DNA from: Typha latifolia
Taxonomy: Eukaryota; Streptophyta; Magnoliopsida; Poales; Typhaceae
Assembly: GCA_019914945.1 (NCBI GenBank)
Contig: CM034100.1
Coordinates: forward strand, 18,301,096-18,365,095
DNA length: 64,000 nucleotides
Direction: 5' to 3'
The notes under the pieces were generated by a model. It was not told where the DNA came from. It did not search any database and saw nothing but the letters and a program-made list of their open reading frames with translations. The translations under genes were made by a program, and so were the position numbers. Positions 1 through 11,322 of this stretch are shown piece after piece; within the stretch, counting starts at the first letter, position 1, and each line of letters opens with the position of its first letter.

Positions 1-1459
1 TTCGCACAACATCCGAACATGGACTCAAACGTTCACACATACAGAGGTAATATTTTAGTCGTTCGAATGGACTCGAGCCGCGTTCGAACACACCCACGTA
101 ATATGCAATTTCTGGAGCTACATGTTTGACTTAAATTTGACTTTATCTTGTTAACAATATGTAAGGGTTGGGATGCCCTAACCCTCGGGGAAAGTTAATG
201 ATTACTTTTGAAAATAAATTCTTTGAGTTACAGTGTTCTTGCATTAAAAAGGTTCATCTCTTCTTCAACGCACCAAGCTTTCGTCTTAAGGATCATCTAG
301 ACGAATAATCAATCTCAACAGATACTATAATTTAAGATAAATCACGAAAAGTAATGAATCACGGATTTTAGAGAGCAAGATTGAGTGAAATAAAGTCATG
401 AGGATCGACGGGTTGTTTTGTAAGTTAGTTTTGTAACTGTTATAAGTTTAGTAATTGATTTTCTTTCGAGTTTGGATTTGTAATTTTTTTTTTTTTAAAT
501 CACGTAAAAATCTTAATGTTTATCCTTGCTTTCCACTTTAATATTTATTCTGTATGTTTGCTTAAGCAAATGGTTGAAATTATTACTTAAAATTTAGATA
601 CTTATGCGTGTCTAAGTTTTTTCATAAATTCAAATTTAGATAGAAATAGCCCTTAATCTCCAATATGGATAATTTTTGCTAGTATGATTCATTATGAAAA
701 GCTTTCCAATTAATTGATTTGCTAACTAAATCCAACATTCCAACTTTGCAAACCAGGAAAGTCAACAATACAATCTACCTAACAAAATCCTTGAAAATCT
801 ATGGTGATAAAATCTCGGAGCATTTGAATAAAAAAAACTTTTAGTTTTCTAATTAGTAAAAAATAGCATTTGTGTTGTGTGCATCTTCTATATAAATTAT
901 GTATTTGTGTGTATTTTATTATAAAAACTAAACCTATTCAGTTTCAAGAGCCCATTTTTTCTTTCAACTAAATAAGAGGTCGATATGGATGATGCGCTAT
1001 TAGTTTGAATCCAATATTCGTTGGTTATAATAAAAAATTATCATTCCAGTATAAGTTTGGATTTGATCGAGAGAAATGTCTTCATGTAAGACCGACCCAT
1101 TGGCTTCTCCATTTGTCCCTTAGTCTTCTTGACTCTTAGACTAGAATAATAATTTATTACAAATAAACTTCAACAACAAGAACTAGAGTAGAGAATGCAA
1201 CCATGACACTATAGAAAGCACATTCATAAACTTCCAATTTTTCTTTTTCCAATTTCATAGATCCAAAATGAAACGATTACACAATCTAGCGTTTAAAATG
1301 CACATGCATAAACTTTCAATTATTTCCTTCGTTTTTTTCCAATTTCGTTGATCCAGAACGCTTGCTATTCAGTATTAACTAGAATCCATTACCAGAACAT
1401 CTTAGTAATTCTTGATCTTTCGACACCCAGATTTATCAAAATCGTTTCAGATTCAATAT
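1..1459. other. intergenic, no gene recognised
   Basis: AT-rich sequence with no reading frame that resembles a known protein. The first 200 bases are slightly richer in GC and might be the edge of an element outside the window, but I see no terminal repeats. The part next to position 1459 should contain the 3' flank of the exonuclease gene on the minus strand. Confidence 0.5.
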
Positions 1460-2086
1460 TCAAAAGTGGTCAGAGAGGAGCCTCCTACCGATCTCAAAGG
1501 AGAGGAAAGCATCGGCGCACGCGTACCCAATCTGCTCCAGAGTAAGATATTGTCGTGCCCAGTCGCTCATCGTCACCCGCTTCGCCTTCGTAGGCACGAA
1601 CCCCATCACCACCTCCGCGATCCCGGCGAGTCCCTTCTGCTTCATCTCCCGTCTCCCGGTCTTGTCAGCTGCGAGATCACGGAGATCGATGGCGTTACTC
1701 ACGGAGAGCTCCCAATCATGGAGTAGCTTCTCGACGTCACCCTCGATGCCGACGCCGACGAAGGTGAATTGGGGATCGGCGAGGAAGTCGAGGAGCGCAC
1801 CGGGGATCGAGTCGGCGTGGACGAGAGAGAAGAGGAGGCACCGACGACCGATGCAGAGCTGGAGGATGGCGACCGGGTTGGATTCGCCAGGGCGGCGGTT
1901 GGGGCGCCACTCGCAGTCGAGACCGACGATGAGGTTGCGGATGTGGCGGCGGTGAACGTGGAGGACCTCGCGGAGCCAGGACTCCACGTCGGCTCCGGTG
2001 AAGGTGACGGTCGTCAGGATGTCGTGGATGCCGTGAAGGTTGACGTTAAAGAGGGTGTCGGTTTGTTGGTCGACGTTGATCGACAT
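1460..2086 (-). CDS. WRN-type 3'-5' exonuclease (DEDDy family)
   Basis: Single-exon protein of 208 residues, similar to the plant Werner-syndrome-like exonuclease proteins that contain only the nuclease domain and no RecQ helicase. Visible catalytic motifs: Exo I with D57 and E59 in GLDCEW, Exo II with D117 in GIEGDVEKL, and Exo III with Y188 and D192 in IGYACADAF. Together these are the four acidic residues plus tyrosine of the DEDDy class, which removes nucleotides from 3' ends using two metal ions. The ATG at 2086 opens the frame in a GC-rich stretch unlike the AT-rich surroundings, and the length suits a domain-only family member. No signal peptide or membrane segment is seen. Family and activity are well supported; the substrate (DNA or RNA ends) cannot be told from sequence. 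Confidence 0.88.
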   Translation of the reverse strand: MSINVDQQTDTLFNVNLHGIHDILTTVTFTGADVESWLREVLHVHRRHIRNLIVGLDCEWRPNRRPGESNPVAILQLCIGRRCLLFSLVHADSIPGALLDFLADPQFTFVGVGIEGDVEKLLHDWELSVSNAIDLRDLAADKTGRREMKQKGLAGIAEVVMGFVPTKAKRVTMSDWARQYLTLEQIGYACADAFLSFEIGRRLLSDHF

Positions 2087-2202
2087 CTTGACGCCGTTCC
2101 TTTCGAGGGAGAGGGGAGAAGAGCTGGAGGTTTTTGGAGGGCTTTTTTAAATTTGAAAGAATGAGTTTAGAGCCGTATTGAAAAGTTCCACCAGCGCGCT
2201 AA

Positions 2203-2212
2203 CTTATAAATA
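2203..2212 (-). promoter_or_regulatory. TATA-like box of the exonuclease gene
   Basis: On the minus strand the sequence reads TATTTATAAG, about 120 bases upstream of the ATG at 2086 and at the border between AT-rich flank and GC-rich coding sequence. Confidence 0.35.
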
Positions 2213-3560
2213 AATATACGATTTTAATAATAAAAGAAAACTTAGTAATAATGCTTCAGTGCCTCAGATTCAGGACTGAGGTGTTGAAGACTAAATTATA
2301 TTTCTTCTCATTTTGAAAATAATAAAGAATAATACTAAACTTTATTTCTAAAGTAAACTAGGTTTAATAAAAACTTATTAGAATTACTTTGCTAAAAAAA
2401 TAAGATGGATTAAAGTATTTCACTTTTGTTCTTATAGAAATTTATATGAATGACTCACAAGAGAGAGTGAGGATACCTGATACACATGGCTGCTAATTTT
2501 TAATCGTTTTCTCTTCTTCAATCATCTTGGGAAATAATCATCCATAATTACAAAGCTATCGCACGGCTAAAACGCTAAATAATCCAACATTATAAGGTGG
2601 CGGAGATGTAAGGACGATAGAGGACTAAGAAGTTGGAGCAAGAGGGGAGCATCATCACAATGTAAAAAATGGACCTACCAGAAAACCACTAGAAGGTTCC
2701 TAAATTATGAAATCAAAACTCCACATTCAATGCCACAACAACAAATTTGACTTCTACTAACACGAGATAGAGGGGAGGTAAAAAGATGATTAGGATTGCG
2801 ATGAGATAAAGAGCTAGTTAGCAGTGAGATGATAATGGAGAAAGACAAAAAGGATCATAGGCTCGTAAACAAGAAGGATCGTAGGCCAATGAAGTGATAA
2901 TATTCTCATATTCTAGCCCTATGGAAAGACCTCACTATAGGGGAGAAGTCCTCTAGAAATGGGGAACACAAATTCTCTAAACACTAACATAAAACTCAGC
3001 TAAAATCGATGGTAAAAAAAAACCTTATTAATAATTTACGGTGAATCCAACATGCTTGAAACTCAAAGAGGTTTAAATTTTAATATTTTAAGATAATAAA
3101 ACAGTGGCTTATGAGGTTTGAGGTGTTAACATATAAAACCCTTAATAATATTTATAGGAAGAATTATCTATATTTATTAAAAAATAATAATATATATTGT
3201 TGAATTATTATTTAACTACTTAAGCTTTTCAATTAATTAATTATCTAAATTTGTTTTCATCAAAGCCAGTTTACTCATTAATTGAAAATGTTTGGAATCT
3301 CAATTCTTTTAATAAATTCGTAAAACAGATTAATTTTTTTTTAAAATTAGCGAGTAAATTAGGACAGGAATGTCCGTGGAGATTATGTTCATGGATAACT
3401 AGTTATCTTCTACTTTGGACCCTACCAAGCTTATCCACGGAGGCGGCACGTGCGAAATCTCCTATCCGTTGGTTCAAACTTTGGATCAAACAGACGGCTC
3501 AGATCAGCCAGAGATCTCTAAACCCCCCCCCTTGCCCGATAGGTTACGAAGTCTTCTTTA
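2213..3560. other. intergenic, no gene recognised
   Basis: AT-rich DNA without a supported reading frame. It holds a short imperfect hairpin at 2254-2289. From about 3420 the sequence becomes more GC-rich and runs into the likely promoter and leader of the zinc-knuckle gene, including a run of nine C residues near 3523. Confidence 0.5.
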
Positions 3561-3668
3561 AAAGTCCCTAAAGTTAGGGCTCCATTTAGGTCAAGCTCTC
3601 AACTGAGCAAGCGACCGAGATAGGCGACGCTCCCAAGCTTTTGATCGTCGATTAGGCTTCGAGCCAAG

Positions 3669-4229
3669 GTTATTTGTTATCTCTTCAATCTCGATTGACT
3701 TTTGAATGCTTTAATTGCTTCTTCCTCGGAATTCCTCCTGGATTTCCCTTTATTTAGCCATGAATTTGTGCGGAATACTTTTAGGTTATATAAGCATCGA
3801 CAAAGTCCGAGTCCTTGCAATGGGGTTGGAGTAAATCATAATGTACCAGTATTTGCTCTCGCTTTTCCTAATTTTGTTGATTTACGTACTTTATTTGATG
3901 CATCTTGTGGTAATTTGTCATTTCTCGAAGCTTGGTTGGTCTGTCCTTAGGCCTTGTACCCCTAAAATATTTGGTTGGAATTCTTTATGCAGGAAATCTT
4001 GAATCTTGGTTCTTCCTTGCAGTTTTGACCCTCTTCGTTTCGAATCTTTGATGAAGTGATCGAGTCTATGACAACATAGGGTTTCGTAGTGCTCGGTGAT
4101 TGCTAAAGTTTGGTCTGAAAGAGAAAAAAGTAATTACGTGACAAAGATATTAGTTATCTTGTAGGACTTACTGGTTTTATCTTTTCTTGTTCTTTTCGTT
4201 GTAATTTCTTTTATCTAAATGTTATGCAG
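3669..4229 (+). other. probable 5'-UTR intron of the zinc-knuckle gene
   Basis: A donor CCAAG/GTTATT after a non-coding leader and an acceptor TTATGCAG/GTCTGAG lie 28 bases before the start codon at 4257. Leader introns close to the ATG are common in plant genes. Inferred from splice consensus only. Confidence 0.5.
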
Positions 4230-4256
4230 GTCTGAGTTGTTTTTACTGCTTTCTGA

Positions 4257-7200
4257 ATGGCAAGGGAGCCAAGTCCGGAGATAGATGATGAACTCTTTAA
4301 TGAAGTTTATGGAAAAGAATACACTGGGCCTCTTAGATCAACTACAGAAATCTCTAGGTCAAAGGATAATACAAACAAGAGGCCTTTAGATGCTAGCCCA
4401 TCTGATGAAGATGAGACTCGAGATCCAAATGCAGTTCCAACTGATTTTACTAGCAGGGAAGCTAAGGTATGGGAAGCAAAAGCTAAGGCTATTGAAAGAA
4501 ACTGGAAGAAGAAAAAGGAGGAAGAGATGATCTGCAAGATATGTGGGGAGTCAGGTCATTTTACTCAGGTATGGAAATTTACGTACTTTGAACAGTTGCT
4601 GGTACAACTGAAATTGTTATGAAGTTGTATCCTCATGAGATTATATTGTCTCACTATCTGCTATTATTTTTCTTTCTATAACATTGATAGTTTAATCGTC
4701 AATCAATCTGTCTTATCTAGGATGGCTTCTTAGACTTTTTAACATCCTTATCAGTTTGAGGACTAAACATTTAGAATGATTAAACGCATAGAGTTAAATA
4801 TGTTGTTTATTTTGCGAGCTTACAAATTATTCTGGTTATTCCTTGAATTTTTTCAATTTACATTATTTTGGTACATTGCTTTGCAATACTTCTATTCTAC
4901 AAGTGGGGGTGATTTATGTTGGATTCTATTTTCAGGTCTGAATTGTCGAGTTTAATCAGAATTAGTATTGTTAGAATTCCAGAGCCTATACTCTTTATGT
5001 TTGCCTCTAACATCCACTGATTCAGTTTTTGAAGTTACTTTCTTTCTGTACATCATGGATTCTTACTTTGTGTATTGTATACTGTTATACAATAAGCAAA
5101 TCTCAGCTAGTACATCATGCATTTCTTGGCTGCCACATGCTGTTAGAAGAGTACATCTTACTTACTGCATCAGAGGCAGTGGTATCTTTCTCAAGTTCTG
5201 TGCCATGGAAACATTCAGTATAAAACATCCTGGAATTAGTTTTTTAAGTTGCAATGTTCTGTAATCTTTAAGCTACTTATATCATGTAAAATATCACAGA
5301 AGAATTTAATCTATTCTGGCTAGGCATATGAAAGTATGATTACACCATTTACCTTTCTCTTCCCTGCTTTTTGTACAGGGTTGTCCATCTACTCTTGGAG
5401 GAAATCGTAAAACTGCAGAATTTTTTGAAAGAGTTCCTGCAAGAGATAAGAATGTTAGAGCCCTTTTCTCACAAAAGGTGATAAGTCAGATTGAAAGGGA
5501 AGTCGGTTGTAAAATTAAAATGGACGAGAAGTTTTTGATTGTTAGCGGGAAAGATAGACTAATACTAGCTAAAGGTGTAGATGCTGTGCATAAAATAATT
5601 CAGGAGGACAAAGGTAAAAGTAGAAGCCCTAGCAATTCAAACAGGACACGGTCAAAATCACCCAATGGAAGTCCCAGGGGTTCTCATATAAGACGGTCTG
5701 ATTCTCAAAGGTCTCACTCTAGTCCAAGAAATACATCATCACGTTTTCAAAGCAGAGGTTTCAATCAGGAAAGGCATGCTGAAGATCGTGTACGACATGA
5801 TATGCATAAGTTCCCAAGGGGTTCTCCACAAGGTAGGGACTTTGAGCTGTAGATTCTGGATTTCATAAAATATGCGCTGACTTAGGGATGTGGTAGATTT
5901 TATGGTTGATGCTTAAGCAGGTACCTGCAGATGCTTATGCATATATTCTAATTATCTTTTACTTTCTTAATATAACAAAACAAGTTACCTGTTTATTCAT
6001 CCTCTTTTGCAGCAAGAGGTAAGTCAAGCTTTGCATTCAAATATGAAGTGATTTCTGGTGGATTCTGTGTCAGATGGAATACTTGAATGCAAAAAATTAT
6101 TTATTGAAAGCATATTCAGAGTTTTATGGCTTGGATGGGCTCGCAATTACTGTGTACTATCTGGCATTATTCCTCTAGATATAAGATAGGCTCTATTTAA
6201 GCTTCAATCTGTCTTAGAAGTTGGAATTAAAGTCCGGAATGACTTACAAATTCTTCATTTCCCGAAGCTTTTGCAAATGATGGAGCAAAAGGCCACTCAT
6301 CACGATCAAAATCTCCGATACGTCCCACTTTTGGTAGTGATGCATTTAGATCATATGATGGGCACAATCATAATGCTGGGATGCATAAGCCAAATAACTG
6401 GGATATTGGGAGGCATGGAGCAGATCCTCATGCTGAATGTAATTTTGACTTCCCTGCTTTTCCACACACGTTGGAAGAACTGGAAATTGAATTTAAGAGG
6501 GAGGCAATGGAATTGGGAAGAATCCGTGACAAAGAGGAGGATGAAGAAAATTACAAGCATCGTGAGGTATGGTTCCTGATTATTATCTCTAGTTCTTTCT
6601 CTGATCAGAAAGAAAATGATATTCTACACTAGTCACTCTTGAAATCTGTTTTCCTCATTTATTCATGTTACACGAGTAGCTTGTCTGTTCAATCTTCACA
6701 TGCAAATGCGTAATCAAATATAAGCTTTTTTAGCTTGTGATGTTAATGTGGATAATTTATTATCACGTTCTTTGTAAGTGATTCAATATTACAACCTGTA
6801 TATATTATTTTTGAATAAGACAGAAAAAAGTGATCAAAGCTATGGTTATGATTTCTGGGAGCGGATCTTTCATCATTCCATGCACATGTGGCATCTTAAC
6901 ATCTGAATATATTTACACACTAAAACCAATTCTACCTAAAGATGGAAAAACAAAGTTGAAGTTAGAAATTTCGGAATTCCTTCGTGGTGCTTGTAGTTGC
7001 CCTAGTTTGAAATTTTTGTTTCCTGAGATCCAGAGCCATTCCCAAACTGCATGCCTACAGTACAATCTTGATCCAGTATGCATGATTCATTTAGTTTCAA
7101 TCTTATGGATGACATTGTCAATGCTGAAAATCAGTGTCTCTCACATTGACAGAGGATCGTGCTTGAAATAGAGACGAACGGGGAAAAGACTTCTCCGAAT

Positions 7201-7799
7201 CGCATATATTTGTAGCTAAAATTTTGATAGTTATCATTGGTGCTGTCTTTTCAGGCAATTATGCTAGTGATAGTTACTACTGAAGGTTTACCAATTTCTC
7301 TGTTTGGCAGTTTATACATGATATGACTCATTTGCAATTGTTTCATAGTAATATCTTTTGAGAAGTAAAACAATCCTCTTTTTTGTTTCTTGACCGATAA
7401 TCTAGTACCCTTGCGTCGTTTAAAGAACACGCAGATCACAGGAATCTAACTTCTGTTTCTTATTGAATGCAGTGCATTAGAGAACTTAGGGAGAATTATA
7501 TGAAGAAATTGGCTATCACGACGGGTACACACACAAAGCAGTGGGAAGAGTTTCTTCGCGTTGGTATTCAGAGGCTGCAGCAGCAAGCACACCAAAGTCA
7601 GATTGTTTATAATCAGCCTGCTTACCCTGATTATGATCAAAGAAACACACAGTATGTAGGAACTGGTTTGCCCATGGATTCAAGGACCAGATATCCTTAT
7701 CCTGGTGACAATTATTCAGCTCCAAGATCTAATGATGCATATGGTGAGTTCCAACGACAGAGGCATGATGAATTTGGGAAGACACATGGGCGATATTAG
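4257..7799 (+). CDS. CCHC zinc-knuckle / KH-like RNA-binding protein
   Basis: Four coding exons: 4257-4568, 5379-5832, 6268-6566 and 7473-7799, joining in phase to 463 residues. The N-terminal part is acidic and charged. A zinc knuckle CX2CX4HX4C (CKICGESGHFTQGC) begins near residue 92 and is split by the first intron, so the fourth Cys is supplied by exon 2. About 25 residues later comes a segment like a KH-type fold (VISQIEREVGCKIKMDEKF), then an Arg/Ser-rich stretch typical of splicing-associated proteins. Exon 3 encodes an acidic helix (LEELEIEFKREAMELGRIR) and the C-terminus is rich in Q, Y and P. I infer a nuclear RNA-binding or pre-mRNA processing role. It resembles a plant zinc-knuckle family that I cannot assign to a named gene. 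Other ORFs in the introns have no support. Confidence 0.8.
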
Positions 7800-9060
7800 C
7801 TTACTGCTGAATGTGGTGGTAAGTTGATCTTTTGCCATTTTTAGTTATTTCAATTAGGAGTTGTACAGTTATGCTGTTACCCCATTCAGACTGTGGTAAC
7901 CTAAAGCATATGGAAAGAGGGTAAAGGTGAGAGCACTTTGGTGGCTGTTGGAGGTAAGTATTGAAGAGATAACTAATGGGCTACTTCCATCCAGATACAG
8001 TTTCAATAGCAGCTGATAGATGCAAACTAGATGGCCTCCAATCATGCTAGGAGATTGAACTTGATCTATTGGCCCTATTTCTTCTTTTTTTTTCTACCTA
8101 AAACAATTCCCAAATTTTCAGGGTGCTTATATGGGGATTCAAGTTAACAAAGAGTGCTGGTTTCATGATTACTCTGCTATCATGTAGTTTCAAGGTAAGG
8201 TAGGAAGTCTGTCATACCTTTTGCAGTAGTCAAGGAGCCCTTCCCCTTTGGTTGACGTTACACATTTTTCTTCAAAGGGATGGGCTCGAGTCTGTCTTCT
8301 TTGTATGGATTTTATACGAGATGAAACTGTTCGACTGTTGTCATTATTCTGGGTGAAGGATTGCAGATCTAATCTTTCATGTGTAATCGTTCTTTCTTAT
8401 TTGCCAATGTGTCGTTGCTTATTAACGGCCCTTGTGAAACTCTGTGGAATGCAATCCTCTGTGGCTATTGTTTACATGGATAATTATCATGTTGTAGAGA
8501 TGGTATGGAAGTTTGAACCTCGAAAGAGTCTTGTTGCCTTGGCTTCTGGAGATGAGATGTTTCTAAAGGTCAGAACTGCTGTGTGGTTTTCTGCTGTTTA
8601 TTTGTAAGCATTACGGCATTACCTCGAGAACAATTGCCTGGTTTCGTTCATCTCCCAGTCGTTTTGGATATCGGTTTACTCGAGAGATTGGGTACTACCC
8701 AAGTCGAAATCGTAATAGTCAAAAGGCCCAAACAATTGCGGTTGGGCCGGCCCGAAATAATTTTATTAGAAGAAGAGTCATTTTTGGCAGTAATCTTTCT
8801 CAACAATTTAAAGCATTCCGGGCTGTATTCATGTTTTTTTTTTCTTTTTTCGTTTCCAAGAATATGAAATGAAATGAATTAAGAAGGCTATATTACTAGT
8901 ATTTATTTATTACTTTTTCTTCCGGATTATTGAGAAAGATTACCGTAATAAATTGACTTTTGTACTAACCCAACCCAACAGGCTTTTTCATCACTTGGGC
9001 CCACTTTCATTAAAGAAGACGTTGTTTCTGGTAAATCTAATTCTCATATCGGATCGGATT
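7800..9060. other. 3' flank of zinc-knuckle gene and GPN1 promoter
   Basis: No protein-coding gene recognised. The first few hundred bases follow directly from the stop at 7799 and look like a 3'-UTR, possibly spliced (GTGGTG/GTAAGT near 7815). The 119- and 94-codon frames between 8248 and 8867 resemble nothing known. Site II-type promoter motifs occur near 8725-8748. Confidence 0.45.
8725..8748 (+). promoter_or_regulatory. site II-type elements upstream of GPN1
   Basis: GGCCCA at 8725-8730 and TGGGCC at 8743-8748. In plants such TGGGCC/GGCCCA motifs are bound by TCP factors and are typical of promoters of housekeeping and ribosome-related genes. They lie about 640 bases before the GPN1 start codon. 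Confidence 0.4.
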
Positions 9061-9127
9061 TAATTTACTTGTTTTCTACATATGACCGGACACCCGAAGT
9101 GAAACCTCGTCGCGAGGGTCGCAAGCG

Positions 9128-9166
9128 ATGGATGACTCGTTTATCTTCTCCTCTTTTAAACCCTAA
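9128..9166 (+). promoter_or_regulatory. uORF and telobox in the GPN1 leader
   Basis: An ATG at 9128 opens a 12-codon frame (MDDSFIFSSFKP) that ends in a TAA formed by a telobox, AAACCCTAA at 9158-9166. Teloboxes mark many plant translation and ribosome-biogenesis genes. If transcription starts upstream of 9128, this uORF would precede the GPN1 start at 9383. Confidence 0.4.
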
Positions 9167-9382
9167 CGCCCAAACCCCACCACCGCACTACCACTCCATC
9201 CGTCTCCACTCTCCACCTCCATCGCCGTCTGATCGACATCGATATCTCTGCCGACGCCGACACCCTCCCCGCCGTTCTCTCCAAGGGAACCGGTCCTCGC
9301 CTTCGAGAAATCGAGGAACTCCGCTTGCGATCTCTTCCTCTAGGTGGAAGAATTTAGCTGCATCAAACTCGGAGTGTGGAAA

Positions 9383-11322
9383 ATGGACGTCGATTCCGAG
9401 CACAGGTCGAGCTCATCGAAGCCGGACGAAATGGAACTGGAGGAGACCGTCGCTAGTGCGGTATTGATTTTCTTCTTTTTTTTGATACTTTTCTTAGATG
9501 TTTCTTCCACAGTATTGCTTTTTATCATTAATACTTGTCCAAATTTGTTAGTCGGATTCAAAGGGAAAGGAAAAGGAGGATCTTTCTGAGTCTATACAGA
9601 ACTTAAATATAGGGGAATCATCGAATTCTCACTTCAAAAAGAAACCGGTTATCATCATCGTCGTTGGAATGGCAGGTATGTTTGTAGAGTAGTTTAGTTT
9701 TTGAAGAATTCCACTTAAGAAATTGGATGGCTCCTGTTACAGGGACTGGGAAAACTACGCTTCTTCATCGATTGGTCAACTACACGCACGCCTCGAATAT
9801 CCGTGGGTATGTTCTGAACCTTGACCCGGCCGTAATGACGCTTCCATTTGGTGCAAACATCGATATAAGAGATACGATTCGATATAAGGAAGTAATGAAG
9901 GAATACAACCTTGGTCCAAATGGTGGAATCCTGACATCCCTGAATCTTTTCTCCACAAAATTTGATGAGGTCTAAAAATTACTAGCTAATGAGATTAATG
10001 TTCTTTCATTCTTTCTTCATCTTGTATGTTTTCTCAAGTTCAGTAAAATGTTGTTTTTAGGTAATATCCGTCATTGAAAGACGGGCGGATCAACTCGACT
10101 ATGTTCTGGTGGACACCCCAGGTCAGATTGAGATATTCACTTGGTCAGCTTCTGGGGCTATAATCACCGAAGCCTTTGCGTCAACATTTCCCACTGTCAT
10201 TGCGTATGTTGTTGACACACCTCGATCAGCAAACCCAGTGACATTCATGAGCAACATGCTATATGCTTGCAGCATACTCTACAAGACCAGATTGCCTTTG
10301 GTCCTGACATTTAATAAGGTTGATGTGGCCAAGCATGAATTTGCATTGGAGGTATGTTTTTGAAACTGGCAGTATATGGCTGATTTTGTCATTCTGCTGT
10401 TCTCCTCCTCTCTCTTATTACTACACCATTGACAATGCATGATGTTTATCTTGCCATTATGGTTGCACGGAGATTCATATATATCCTACTTGTTTGATTG
10501 TGAGTGAACGGAGGTTTACTTTTACATCCTTGACTTGCAAAACAGTATGTTGCAAGTGCCACCACAAATGAGGCATGTAGCTTATTATTTGCACTTTGGT
10601 CTGCTACTTATCTGCCACTTGTCTCTTCTTTACATTAAGCAGTTGGTTTGCAATTTGGCTTCTTGTTTTTCTGTTGTTATATTTATCTGTTCATTTTCAC
10701 AACCTGTGCTTTACATGTTTCTTGCCACATCAAAAAAATTTGTATTATTTTGGAAACAGTGGATGGAAGATTTTGAGGCATTTCAGACAGCGGTAGATTC
10801 TGATTCATCGTATTCAGCAAATTTAACAAGAAGCCTTTCTCTGGTCCTTGATGAGTTCTATAAGAATTTGCGTTCTGTGGGAGTTTCAGCAGTTTCTGGT
10901 GTTGGAATGGAGGCTTTCTTTGATGCTATAGAAGCAAGCGCCAAAGAGTTCATGGATACTTACAAGTAGTAAACAAGTTCTAGAAATTATGTTACTACTG
11001 ATTTTAATTCCCTGAGGAATTTACCTTGCATTCTATGTTGTACCTGTGTAGAGCTGATCTTGACAAAAGACGAGCTGAGAAGGAACGGTTGGAAGCAGAG
11101 CGCCGGAGGATGAACATGGAGAAATTACGGGAAGACATGGAGAAAACCAAAGGGCAGACAGTGTTGTTAAGCACTGGTTTAAAGGACAAAGAACCTGCTG
11201 GGAAAATAATGGATGAGGACGATGAGGAAGAAGAGGAGGAAGACGAGGACATCAGGTTCTCAGAGGAAGAAGATGAAGGTGAAGATGAAGATACCGCTCA
11301 CTTGCATTTTAAGGGTTGGTAA
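9383..11322 (+). CDS. GPN1: GPN-loop GTPase 1
   Basis: Six exons: 9383-9460, 9552-9675, 9743-9969, 10061-10351, 10760-10965 and 11052-11322, giving 398 residues, close to the usual size of GPN1 (QQT2 in Arabidopsis). Motifs: Walker A GMAGTGKTT at 65-73, the family-defining Gly-Pro-Asn loop at 125-127 (NLGPNGG), G3 DTPGQ at 161-165, G4 NKVD at 228-231, and a G5-like SAVSGVG. The C-terminal tail has a charged helix ([15 protein letters not shown]) and a very acidic stretch. GPN1 pairs with GPN3 and is needed for assembly and nuclear import of RNA polymerase II; Arabidopsis QQT mutants are embryo-lethal. The start at 9383 was chosen because MDVDSE-type N-termini are usual and the upstream frame lacks an ATG. 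The exon 5/6 junction restores TYKADLDKRR, which supports the model. Confidence 0.93.

Noticed and set aside
6001..6030. Possible microexon GCAAGAG followed by GTAAGT in the second intron of the zinc-knuckle gene
   Set aside because: Direct joining of 5832 to 6268 restores a sensible frame without it; inclusion is not needed and is unsupported.
8248..8867. Two plus-strand frames of 119 and 94 codons after the zinc-knuckle gene
   Set aside because: Composition and sequence resemble translated UTR/intergenic DNA; no known domain and no continuity across splice sites.
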